Of a stretch of DNA of 64,000 nt, positions 47,311 through 57,926 are shown piece by piece. How positions within the stretch are numbered: position 1 is the stretch's first letter; each line of letters begins with the position of its first letter. A program made the position numbers and the translations under genes. The notes beneath the pieces were generated by a model. The model worked only from the letters and a program-made list of their open reading frames with translations. It did not search any database and was not told where the DNA came from. The stretch comes from Triplophysa rosa (Eukaryota; Chordata; Actinopteri; Cypriniformes; Nemacheilidae), in assembly GCF_024868665.1 (NCBI RefSeq), contig NC_079902.1, positions 14,477,154 through 14,541,153 of the forward strand, in the 5' to 3' direction.

Positions 47311-47945
47311 CTCAACTCAACTCAACTTTATTTATATAGCGCTTTTACAATTTTCATTGTTACAAAGCAGCTGTACATGAGACATATTGACTATAAGCAA
47401 AATAATTAAAGTTGTACCTGCAAAAACAAGAAAAGGTTGAAAACACAGAAGACAGACATACCCACATACAAAACACTCCACACACACAATATGCACACGT
47501 ACTAACACACATAGACATAGAGACACACACACACACACGGATGCGCACGCACACACACACACACACACACAACACACACACACACACACACGTACGTATG
47601 TACACAGACAAGTACGCACACACACACACACACACACACGCACACACACACACGCTCAGTGAGAGCACACATTTAGGATAAAGGAGAGAGAAGCACAGGT
47701 CAAATATAACAGACTATAAATTCCTATATGCAATATTAATTAAGTAAAACTTTAAAATTCTAAAGCAGCCCCCCCGGTCAGGCAGATAGTGCAAAAACAG
47801 TATGCAAACGGTGGCGAGGAACCCAAAACTCTAATCGAGAAAAAAAACCTCAGGAGAACCCAGGCCCAACCAGGGGATTCCAGTTCCCCTCTGGCAAAAG
47901 CTGCTGCCTCTGCACAAGCTCCAGAGAGCTTGCGCAACAAGGCTA
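47311..47945 (-). mobile_element. LINE-tail-like dispersed repeat with an internal CA tract
   Basis: CTCAACTTTATTTATATAGC at 47321-47340 is the reverse complement of the tail type that ends the L2-like LINE at 49.95 kb (GCTATATAAATAAA). Farther on, GGTGGCGAGGAACCCAAAAC and ACCAGGGGATTCCAGTTCCC (47810-47887) are words of a repeat that is, from memory, common in zebrafish and other cyprinids. I infer a minus-strand LINE 3' region, but no coding part is present. Confidence 0.5.
47516..47655. repeat. (CA)n microsatellite, interrupted
   Basis: Several CA runs separated by GGATGCG, GTACGTATGTACACAGACAA and similar interruptions. It generates false cysteine/valine and threonine/histidine frames on the two strands. 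Confidence 0.95.
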
Positions 47946-49329
47946 AATAAAATAAATAAACTTAATAATAAAATAAATTATAGTTTAAGATTATCATTAA
48001 TAATCTAATAGCATTTGAAATTATAAGGACCAAGGGCACACTGAAATGGTCTAAAACAATTAAAATGAAATGCAAAAAGTTTTATTATACATGTATATGT
48101 CACAAGTCACAAAAATCTTGATATGCATAATAAAAAGGTCTCAAATGACAATTTGCATTGCATGGTCATCTAAAAAAATAAAAATTACTTAAACCACATA
48201 TAAACTGCATTCTCTATACCCTGTATATAATATTACATCTAAGAAAAGTATCAAACAAACCTAAGACGAATACTAAAGAATACATTATATTCAATGTCAG
48301 AGAGGATATGTTTAATAAGAGGATAATTTATTACATAAAATGTACACAGGACACCTTGCAGGTGAAAGTGGTCCAATGAAAATACATTAGAATCATCAGT
48401 ATCTTTGTCCCATGTGTACTTCAGTGCAATGATTTCATCACTTCATGTGAGTATTTAATAACGGATAACTTTCTGTCTCATTACAATACGAGTTGTCATA
48501 GAAATCTTTGCCATGGGGACTCAAAGCAGAAACCGAGAAGGAGGGGAACCTGAACAAAGTATTCACCGTGTCAACTTTTGGGAAATTGCTCTTGTCTTAG
48601 AGTGGAGGAGTGGGTGTTCATTCTCGTTGATGAGAAATACGGAAAATGTATTCCACTTCTCGTCCAGTTGATCTTTTTTCCCTTTGGTACCCTCCGGGAC
48701 CCTGGCTTGTGGTACCAGACCCAGGAAACATAACAAAAGGGGCTCTGTTGCATATGTGCCCTGCAGCCTAGCTCTCCCCTGAGGTCTGCCTGACCATCGA
48801 TCGCAAGCTACATGTCAAACAGGCAGAATGAGCCACCCGGCAAGCAAGACCACTTCAAACTGAAGTCTTTCTGTGCTTGTCAATTACCCACACTTACTTT
48901 GTCAAACTTGCTTGTTTTGAGGCGCTAACCAACTGTGTATGAAAAAAAATCTGATTTTGTTAGATTTAAAGAGAAAATTTTAATGCTAATCCTATTTGCC
49001 ACATTTTTTAGGTGTTGAAACAGGACAAATGGTTCCTCCCACTGTACATAGCACATTTACAAAATATATGTCAAGTAACTTCATCTGCATTCTTTAGGGA
49101 CAAGAATTTTTCAACCTTTTTAATCCAAAGCATGTTGTTTCTCGATTGCCAGCTCAATCTGGCAATGCTGAAGAAATACAAAACTAGACTGCACAAAAAT
49201 ATCTTACATTAAAATGCTTAAAACTTGGCCATTTGTCTTCCTGTGTTAAACCACTAGTGAAGAATTAGGGTGTCCATTTGTACAGTGCACTCAAATTTAA
49301 TACACATATTAATACTGTAGTAAAAAACA
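47946..49329. other. Unassigned sequence
   Basis: AT-rich to about 48300; then GC-richer, apparently single-copy DNA at 48480-48860. No gene is recognised. Confidence 0.4.
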
Positions 49330-49960
49330 TCTTAAAATCTTAGCTAAGGTAAAACCATTTCTCTCTTTTAAGGACTTTGAAAGGGTTATCCATGATTTTA
49401 TCTCAACAATGCTCAACCATTGTAACTCTCTTTATTTGGGTATTAATCAAACAGCTCTAAATCGGCTCCAAATGGAACAAAATGCGGCTGCTAGGCTCCT
49501 TAGGTGTGCGTTATCGATACCAAATTACTCCAGTACTAATATCTTTGCATTGGCTACAAGTTCGCTATAGAATTGATCTTTAAAGTTCTGCTGCTGGTTT
49601 TCAAAGCTATGAATGGGTTAGCTCCGAGTCTATTAAACCTCCCTCGTGTTAAACAAAAAAACGAGAGGAGATCGAACCTTTGCTATTGTTGCACGTACAC
49701 TCTGGAATAGCCTACCAGCTCATGTTAGATCTGCTGTAACAATGCATGAGTTTAAATCAAAACTCATCTTTTCTCGTTGGCTTTTAATTTGAGGCTTTGT
49801 TTATTTATCTCTATGCTGTAATTTACACTAGGAAATCTTATCAGGCTGTTTATGTTTTGTTGATTTTAACTGTTCTGTTGGTGTGTTGTTTTAATCGATT
49901 GTACAGCACCTTGGTCAACGACCAAGTTTTTAATGGTGCTATATAAATAAATGAAAGCTG
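49330..49960 (+). mobile_element. 5'-truncated L2-type LINE
   Basis: The 3' end of a reverse-transcriptase ORF is followed by a short untranslated tail: CACCTTGGTCAACGACCAAG, AATGGTGCTATATAAATAAA. That tail is typical of L2/CR1-like LINEs in fish. Only about 0.6 kb remains. Confidence 0.82.
49368..49792 (+). pseudogene. C-terminal part of L2-type LINE ORF2 (frameshifted)
   Basis: Successive frames give a colinear series. The first is KDFERVIHDFISTMLNHCNS then LYLGINQTALNRLQMEQNAA and ARLLR, the second ITPVLISLHWLQVRYRIDL, the third FKVLLLVFKAMNGLAPSLL, and the last TFAIVARTLWNSLPAHVRSA followed by FKSKL. This is the well-known region after the reverse-transcriptase catalytic core in L2 and related LINEs (DYCNSLY, LQxxQNAAARLL, LHWLPVxYRIDFK, ALNGLAPxYL, LWNSLP). 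At least three frameshifts or stops separate the parts. It is a dead 5'-truncated copy, as expected from abortive reverse transcription. Confidence 0.85.
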
Positions 49961-50358
49961 AAAAAGTTGAAAGTTAAAATCAATGGAAAGCTATTTACAC
50001 AGCTTATCAGTGTTCACTGCTCATATCTGTGCACATGCAGGCCTGAGAACTGGCCGCAGATCTCGGAGCACACTCTGAGCGCAGGATTCAACACTGGCAC
50101 CATTGTGATGGAAAAAGGACATGAGTGGAAGTCTGGAGGATGGATCTCATGCTTGCAAATGGGCTCCTCACTGGGAGTGTTCAAGTCAAGGGCTCCCTGG
50201 TGGATCTACCAATTAGCCTAGCCTTCTGGATCCGGTGCTGTGAAAAAGATATGAGTCAACAGTTCAGAGAGGTGTATTTTTGTACCTGAAGCTCCCTAGA
50301 TGGTGTCAGATCATCAGGGCGATCACATGGAAATAATTATCTTGCCAGACACCCAAGA
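49961..50358. other. Unassigned sequence between two transposons
   Basis: No feature recognised. An 84-codon frame at 49967-50221 has no homology-like features. Confidence 0.35.
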
Positions 50359-50586
50359 AAAAGATACATAGGCGTAATTTGCGGGTGGATGGGTGGGTCA
50401 TGTCCCCACAACTTTTTGCCAAAGTCAATTTTGTCCCCACCACTTATTGTAGGAAATAAAAAATACGGAGCGTCTATTTACCGTGCAAGTAGCCCGCTTT
50501 GTAAACAGAGGCTAATTATACTAACAGTATACCATCAGTTTCAGATTGGAATAGACAAAATATAAGAAAAGCACAAAAAGCTTAAC

Positions 50587-50656
50587 GCTCCGGTGGCGTA
50601 GAGCGTAAAGCAAGTGTTACCTGCTTCATGTCGTCGTGGGTTCGCGACTGCTGTTT
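50587..50656 (+). repeat. tRNA-like segment in the hAT element
   Basis: CTCCGGTGGCGTAGAGCG resembles an A-box/D-arm, and GGGTTCGCGACTG (from 50638) resembles the T-arm/B-box, at about tRNA spacing. The B-box departs from consensus at three positions, so I read it as a relic or chance resemblance. Confidence 0.4.
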
Positions 50657-51280
50657 GCTGAACTTTTTCCCTATCACATATCAGATTGTAAAGGTATTTA
50701 TTTTTAATAAAATGATGAAAATATTTGAAAATGGCTCTTCAAGTCATACATGTACCAAACATTTTGCGCTTAATTGCACTTTGGTGCTATATATTCGTCC
50801 TTATTGTTCTCGACATGCGGTTGCTATCGTCTATTGCAAGATTAATTACATTTTGATACGTGATAGAAAACTCCAATAAATGGAAAAAGTCACAACTTTG
50901 TAGTTTCATGAGTTCAAAACGAAATTTCGAAGGTTTGTTGTATATTTGTAGCCTATCAGGCAATGCCCGTAGTAATTAGTGAAAATAAGATTTTTTAAAG
51001 ATATTATTTTCCATCTGTTTCCCCTGTATACTTGAATGTTTGTCCTTATTAGCAGTTTTTAAATGGGGAACAATTTTTAACATGGGGAAAACACACATTC
51101 GTTTCAGTAGTTTTTGTTTCATCACGAATTAATACGTTTAATTACGTACGGCAACAGCCATCCTTACATATAATAAAGCACAACATGCTTTAAATTATAT
51201 ATTGATGAAAACATGATATAGTTCAAAAACAAATGGAAGCAGATCTGATATGTGATGTGAAAATTTAGAATAGTGAGATC

Positions 51281-51358
51281 AGCGGATTCGAACCTGCTTT
51301 ACGGCAGTGTAAATATTACTTGTCATGCGTCTTTCGCACTAACGTTACACCACTGAAG
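51281..51358 (-). repeat. tRNA-like segment with perfect B-box
   Basis: On the minus strand CAGTGGTGTAACGTTAGTGC resembles an A box. GGTTCGAATCC (complement at 51284-51294) matches the pol III B-box consensus exactly, about 50 bases downstream. The length fits a tRNA with a longer variable arm. Clover-leaf folding was not verified. Confidence 0.5.
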
Positions 51359-51637
51359 CCGTCGATACAGCGGCGCAGTTTTTATACTGTTTTCTAGAGG
51401 AGTCACCTACATGTTTCGCGCTTGTTACGCCCATGAATATTCCCAACGAGTTCTCACAGAAACAATTTATTAAAGTATTGTTTGTGTCGTCTTTGTCCCC
51501 ACCACTTTTCAAAACAAAGTTACGCCACTGAAAAGATATAACACCATTTCTTTATTATTTGTTTTATGGTAGTCTTCTGCAGCTCAAATGGTGATGAATG
51601 CCTAAAATGAGCATATTTCTTTTTTCTTTTCACTTGC

Positions 51638-51943
51638 CACTCTAAAAAAAAAATAGCGCTAAAAGTGGTTCTTTGCTCGAAATCATAGGGGAACCACTTT
51701 TAGTGCTATATAGAACCATATTTTGGTGCTTCAGTGGTTCTTCAGTGGTTCTTTGGGATGACTGAGGTGCTATATAGAACCGCTGAAGAACCATACGGTG
51801 CTATATAGCACCTCGGTCACCCCAAAGAACCTCTGAAGAACCACTGAAGCACCAAGATATGGTGCTATATAGCACTAAAAGTGGTTCCCCTATGATTACG
51901 AGCAAAGAACCACTTTTAGTGCTAGCTCCATTTTTTTAGAGTG
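51638..51943. mobile_element. 306-bp fully palindromic hairpin MITE
   Basis: CACTCTAAAAAAAAAATAGC on the left answers ATTTTTTTAGAGTG on the right. AGTGGTTCTTTGCTCG answers CGAGCAAAGAACCACT (with small changes). GTGCTATATAG occurs repeatedly in both arms. The centre is near 51790. Transcribed, it would form one long stem. From memory, this ACACTCTAAAAA..TTTAGAGTGT type is widespread in fish. Confidence 0.92.
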
Positions 51944-54900
51944 TAGCTCAGTGTACTGATGCAACAATTCTTTGAAGGGGAACCAGTGGCGGTCTCAGCT
52001 CACTAAATGTTTACTTTTTTTTAACCTACTGTACAGTTTTTATAAATAACTGTATTCAAATACAATTCATTATCCTCATCGTTCCTAAAGATCTACTTCA
52101 GCCACAAAATCAGTTGACAACCAAATGTTTGTCACAGTAACTTGAGTGTTTAACTTAGCTTAACTGTCAGCACCTCATCTGAACACAGTGGGTCTGCTAC
52201 GCTATCTTTACAGTGTGAGCGGCATAGACGGAGGGGGTGGATAAAGCAACCTAAAGAAGGAATGACACTGCGGGGATGAAGTTTGGCAAAACTCAGAAGC
52301 AGACAATGGTGGAGAGGTTTGAATGCCGTGATTAGCGGCAGGAACGGAAAAAGGGAAACAGCTGGACGGAGCAGATACTGTTTCAGCAAGTCTCAACCCA
52401 TCTCTAAAGGGTAAACACAACATGAGCCTGTTTGATTTATGGTGCACGTCACACACTCAGTGGCCATTATTCCCTGTGAAAAGCCCTGAGCATCATGGGA
52501 GGAAATGTGTCCATAATGTAGCTTTTCATAGGAAAACTGGAAAGAGTAAAGGCTTTTTTCTCTTTTAATCTATTTCCTCTCTGAGAGAGGCAGTTTTGAT
52601 GAACTGTCCCTTTCCGCCTCTCCAGTGTTATGCATTTTGTTAATGTGTTTGTTCATGCCGTAAATTATGGGAGACATGAATAGAAGCCCATCTTCTTCCT
52701 CTTTTCACCACTTACAATTTAGAGTGTGATTAATTTCCAGATACCTCTTCTTTTTTGCTGATATTTCTAGGCACAGTCCTTACAATGCGTGTTTTCCTAT
52801 TTATGTGTCAAGCATGCAACTTACAACAGGGAGGTGTCAGAAGTAATTAATAGGACCTATTCAGACTTGCCCTAATGAAGAAAGGGGGACAATCGGAGTC
52901 CGAGCAGCCATTTAAAGCAAGTTCAGCAACAAGCACTTCGTTTTTGCTTTAAATGGTGATATAAAAGACATAAAACAATGAACCTAACACCGACAACATC
53001 CTGCTTATAAACAGAAAGACATGGTGTCATCCCGTACAAATTATAAATGTAACATCATGAACAATAATAAACAATGCCAACACACAAGTCATGTACAGAC
53101 CTGTAAAAATAACATGCCTTATTAATATCACCACCTCTGAACCACATAAACAATATTGAAAGTCTTAACAGATAGAAATCTTTGATTAAAACTGTTAGCC
53201 TTCATATTATGGGCAACATTTATTATCACAGTGCATACTGACAGAGCACATGCAGTGACCAATGTGTTTAACCAAAATTAAAAAACGCTATCGAAGTGGT
53301 GAAGAAAGTGCCTACTCCACAGCATTAAATATCAGACAAATGTAAATCTTTTGCGGGGCGCCCACCCCCTGGCTAGTACTGGAATTGCTGTGGTCTTTTC
53401 TTTGCGAGCTGTTGACCGGGAATAAGAGCTAATTGACTCATTGCAGCGGAGCTATGAGAATATACATAAACATGTCAACCTATAAGTACCTTTATAATTT
53501 ACCAGAGCTGGGGTGGGATAGGACATTAGGAATTTTTATAGGTTCCACAATGGAGACAAAATTGTTCTTTAATATAACAGAGGATTTATGGCCCCTCTCT
53601 TCGGTTGTAATCAATTTTGGATTTCGCCCACTACTTTATGGCCATTCCACTGCTGCAAGTGTGCTTTGCATAAAATGAATATTTTAGCAGTTCTTGCAAA
53701 AAATAAAAAATAACAGGCACACCAAAAGGGTGCTTGTGCCAGTAACAGAGGAATAATGTGCAAGCATTAGCTCCAAGGTCAAAATTTAAAGTATCAGAAA
53801 ACTGAATAACTATTGTATTGAGACAAAATGAGAATCCAATTCCACCATCTTTACTCAAAGACAGTGGATGGACAAACACTTATTTAAATGATGATGCAAC
53901 TGCAAATTCTAGAAATTAAATGAAACTATTAAATATTAGTCTGATAGCTGCACAAAAGGTTGGCATGTAATGGTGTCTCACAGACTGCATTATTCCTGCT
54001 CGGTCTGACAGGTAAAATAAGAGTGCAGCCACAAAGCCTTTGAAGTGTTTAGATCCTTTTGTTTAGCCTGGTTGTTCACTCCATGTATACACAGACATTG
54101 CACTATGCTCATGGTTACCATGGTGCTCAAACAGCGCCGAAGGCTCATCCGCAGCTCCAAGTACGTCTCTGTCTCGCTCTCTTCACCTCTCTCACTTGCT
54201 CTCTGTCTGTCCCTTCTGTTGCCTCCATAAACGGCAGTTAAGTGTTAACGCCGTGTCTTCTGAACGCGAGCGTCTCTTTTATCATAAACCCTTTCGATGC
54301 GTCTGCAGCAGGCATGTATTTTGACATGATGCGTGATGCACATAGGTTCACGTGAAGCGCTGAACACGTATTTTGAATTACTGCTTCCCCGGAAGAGGAG
54401 GCATAGATCGCCACTGGTGCAAAGTGAATCTGTGTTGATCGGCCCTTGTTAATCCACAAGACATGGTCAAGCATGACAAACAAACAAAGTTTAGCTCAGT
54501 TGGGATGCCATGCATTAGCTCAAAAAAAATCCCCATGTTTTCTAATACAACCGCTGTGCACAGGTGCAGAACCTCAAAGATCAATACTCTGAACTGACTT
54601 CCACTTAAAGATGAAGGATGCTTTTTTACACTGTTTACAGCAAAAGTGGTGCAGAGAGGAGACTCAGTGTTTGATGAAATGAATATGTAACAGTTATAGG
54701 CAGAGAGTTTGTAAAGCTGGGGGATGGCTACAGTAGCTTTCCCCTGTCAATGTGTGTTTATATTTGAGTATAGATATTGTATTAATTGGGAATTTTGATA
54801 GCTGCACACGGATAACACTGCATGTAGCTGATGGTCTAGGATCAGTTTCCACATCGCAAAACCAAATCTTAATTACTACTGAGAAGAAAAAAATAAAAAA

Positions 54901-55256
54901 TGATAATCTCCTAGACTTATTAGCTTCATGTGTAATGTATTTACACTTTCATCCAAAGTGACTTACAGATGAGATAGCATTTAGTGATTTGTTTTTTTGT
55001 CTTGCAATTTATGTTGTATTTTATCATGCCTGCTACTATTTTTTTTTCAAATGATTAAAGAAAGGATATTAATATAATGAGTGCCTCCTAGTTTGATAAA
55101 CTGATAAAGCTATCAAAAGTCCTACCACAATTTTTTTTTGTGGTACCTTCAGATTGTCTCTGCAGTTACCGTGTAAACACATGCTGGGTGTTTTATATTT
55201 CTTGTGGAACTATACGACGCGATTTTGTGTGATCTGTAAAAAAGTTCAGACATAGG
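51944..55256. other. Unassigned, mostly single-copy sequence
   Basis: No transposon recognised. A repeat-free block around 53340-53640 contains GGGGCGCCCACCCCCTGGCT and GGGAATAAGAGCTAATTGAC and could be a conserved non-coding element. A possible short exon lies at 54117-54157. Confidence 0.4.
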
Positions 55257-55610
55257 CCCTGCGTTCCAATCAGCATACTATCCGTCCTAATAGTATTCGA
55301 AAGTAGAATTAGTATGTCCCAAATCATAGTATGTTGAAAATAGCATTCCAAAGATTCCCGGATGGTTTACTACTTCCGGTAGAATTTCAAAGTGCAGAAT
55401 GATGCACACTCTAACGGCTAATATTACCCACAACTCACTGCGAGTAGGCGGAGTTTAGTGACGCTCCACTGCATTAATAAATTACTGTATATAACTGATG
55501 CGTCACTAAATTAATAGATGTAAGTATACAGTAAACATTACGTACGAAATAATGAATGAATAAATACCTTAATGGAAGGAAGAGCTGTATTTTGATGTAC
55601 AGTATGTGAC
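55257..55610. mobile_element. Possible DNA-transposon fragment
   Basis: CCCTGCGTTCCAATCAGCAT, AGTATGTCCCAAATCATAGT and CCGGATGGTTTACTACTTCC are words of a dispersed repeat that I recall from cyprinid genomes. The right end could not be fixed. Confidence 0.38.
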
Positions 55611-55614
55611 AGAC

Positions 55615-55811
55615 TTAAAGGGATAGTTCACTTTCAAAATGAAAATTCTGTCATTATTTACTTGTCATTTCAAACCTGTGTATGACCTGAAGATATTTTG
55701 AAAAATGTTGGTAACAGAAAACCGTTGGTCCCCATTGACTTGCATTGGTTTTGTGTCCATACAATAGAAGTCAATGGGAACAGGTCATATTGGGTAGAAA
55801 CAGTTCCTTAA
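55615..55811. mobile_element. Angel-like MITE, right end truncated
   Basis: Starts TTAAAGGGATAGTTCAC. The central palindrome CCATTGACTTGCATTGG...CAATAGAAGTCAATGG is intact. The right arm stops early at CAGTTCCTTAAG. Confidence 0.88.
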
Positions 55812-56943
55812 GGTAACAACTGCACGCTTCCACTTTCTCCACTGTACACCACGCTGGGGTCTTTGACTAAATCTGACCAGGAAATTACACACTACCTGCC
55901 AAGACCTGACAAGGTCACAAAAGACGAGATGAAAGAAGCAAAAAGGAAAGAAAGACAAACTAAGGCAGCAGGATAAAAACTACAGTGTACTTGAAACCAG
56001 GGGCAAGATTGAAAGCTTTTGGACGGGCTCTTGTATGCCTCTGGCAGTGTATCGGACAAGCCCATTGTAGGCCAGGATTTATCAATCTAAAGGCTAACTG
56101 ACAGACTTTCTGCACGTTGACTTTTTGTAGATGTGTTAAAAGCAGCCACCAAAAATTCTGTCCTGTGGGATGAGGGGAGGGGCAGTAATCACAGCTTCTA
56201 GCCCAGTTACACTTGCTTTGATAGCTCTGTGGCCATCATAGCAATCGATGCTGTAATGCACAATCAAGTGTAATGTGCTTTTGCGGCTGGCCGGTTCAAT
56301 ATTGTATATCTCAAGCCAAACGAAGGAGGGGACTGTGCCTTTCATTAAAATCAATGGCATTGTCCTTATATGAATTAGTGCAATTGGGGGAGATTATTGT
56401 TCTTTTTCTGTCTGAAACTCTAAAAAGGCAGCCATTGTGATTGAGCTGTGTTGGAGGAGAAATTTAGTACTTCATTTCACAGTACTTCACTTCAGTCCTA
56501 TTAACTCAGCTGCTTCTCAGTTTTACTCGCAGTTCTACCTGCTCATTAAAAATTGAAACCCATCTTGTGTCTGTGAATACTGCCAAGATGAAACAGGAAG
56601 ACATGCAAAACAAGAGCTAAGCATTTAACCCTTGTTTTCTGTTGCAATCGACTTTACACTCCAAAGAGTCCAGCAGTCTACTGTATGTGTAAAACGAATA
56701 GCAATTATTAACCTATAAATTTCACTTCAAATTAATGTAATATTCGTATTTAAGACGTGACAGTTTAACTCTCTGCTGTAGTACCAATTTAGTTATACTA
56801 CCTTTGCTTGAGACAAATTACAAACGTAATTTGAATTTTTTTACATTTTGTTTATGCATGTTATCAAAGGTGAATTTTGTTTATAATCAGTTCTTTTAGA
56901 ATTAAGAAACTAATTATATTTTTGAGACAGGTCTTGAAGTACC
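55812..56943. other. Unassigned sequence
   Basis: No gene or repeat is recognised; apparently single-copy. Confidence 0.4.
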
Positions 56944-57155
56944 TAATGCTGCGTTCACACCAAACGTGAATGTGCACAAGTAAATTACACAAAAACTCCA
57001 TGTAAAGACGCAAATAGACGCAAACTCGCTCCGGGCATCACGAATGATGTGAATCGGGCGGCGCGTTTGCTGAAAGCACGTCAAGCGTATGGGGTCAGAA
57101 TTGTTGCATTATTCTGAATAAATAAACTATGATTCACGAATAAATATAGAGAGTG

Positions 57156-57472
57156 TGACGGTTCTCCCTTTCCCCACCCGCTGTAGCCGCCCAGTGGGTG
57201 TGGTTAGAGGGCTCATTATGAGAATCAGTGACACCTGTTCTGCCATTTTAAAAAGGAGAGGGTTCGTTTGTCTAAGAGAGCTGACTCCTGGATGTTTTGT
57301 TTGGTCTTGCTGTGATCCTTTGTTTTGAGTTATCTCTTGCTTTTACACCAACAAACATACATTACAGATGGACATGTTCTCTTGATTAATATATTCTTTC
57401 TAATTATGTTAATAAATCATTTTCTTTAATACCGATTCCTTATGTCCACCATTCATTTGTCATGGCTTTGAG
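57156..57472 (+). mobile_element. LTR-like insert in the left arm of the palindrome
   Basis: This stretch has no counterpart in the right arm: the arm sequence TATAGAGAG breaks off before it and GAGTTTCACA resumes after it. It begins TGTGACGGTTCTCCC and carries a TTTAAAA and a GTTAATAAATC polyadenylation-like site, which suggests a solo LTR. A canonical ...CA end and a clear target duplication were not found (only a shared GAG). Confidence 0.5.
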
Positions 57473-57666
57473 TTTCACAAAAAAAAATGTAAATCCACAT
57501 ATGCACAAAAAGCGAACAATAAATATATGTTAGACGAAAAAATATTTTTTAATTGCAAATTTCATTGTATTTATTTGTGAATTCCATTTATTTTTGTGGA
57601 ATGTCTAACATATATTTATGGTTCGCTTTTTGTGCATATGTGGATTTAAAAAATGTTTGTGAAACT
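57470..57666. repeat. Central inverted repeat of the palindrome
   Basis: AATCCACATATGCACAAAAA (57492-57511) is answered by TTTTTGTGCATATGTGGATT, and TATATGTTAGAC by GTCTAACATATA. The spacer near 57560 is nearly all A/T. Confidence 0.93.
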
Positions 57667-57926
57667 CTCTATATTTAGATCATAGTTTATTTATTCAGAA
57701 TAATGCAACAATTCTGATCCCATACAAACGCGTCTTTCGCAAAAAATTCAACTCGAGCGAGAAATTCGCGTGAAGAGCACTGGCACCAACTGTTTGACAT
57801 GTACAGACGTGTGAAGACGCTCCCTGTCGTGCAATGTTTACGAACTAACGGCAAAATAACAAACTATTCCCACGAGTAAAAGAGTGAGGAACGCGATGCT
57901 TCGCGTTTGGTGTGAACACAGCATAA

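Larger units (their letters stand above)
50367..51530. mobile_element. hAT element with 8-bp target duplication and tRNA-like modules
   Basis: AAAAGATA flanks both ends (50359-50366 and 51531-51538). Ends are CATAGGCGTAATTTGCGGGT and, on the minus strand, CAGTGGCGTAACTTTGTTTT. Each end is followed by a TGTCCCCAC or GGTGGGGAC word. No transposase. Two tRNA-like segments lie inside, in opposite orientations. Confidence 0.92.
56947..57923. mobile_element. Long palindromic PIF/Harbinger-like MITE, TAA target duplication
   Basis: TAA flanks both ends (56944-56946 and 57924-57926). The left end is TGCTGCGTTCACACCAAACG and the right end on the minus strand is TGCTGTGTTCACACCAAACG. CAGAATTGTTGCATTATTCT (57098-57117) is answered exactly by AGAATAATGCAACAATTCTG (57698-57717). 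Nearly the whole element is one hairpin, except for an insert in the left arm. Three-base TWA targets fit PIF/Harbinger. Confidence 0.85.

Noticed and set aside
47332..47681. Cys/Val-rich and His/Thr-rich frames of about 90-105 codons
   Set aside because: They are translations of a CA microsatellite.
51638..51943. microRNA precursor
   Set aside because: The hairpin is far too long and carries MITE-type ends; a dispersed MITE explains it better.
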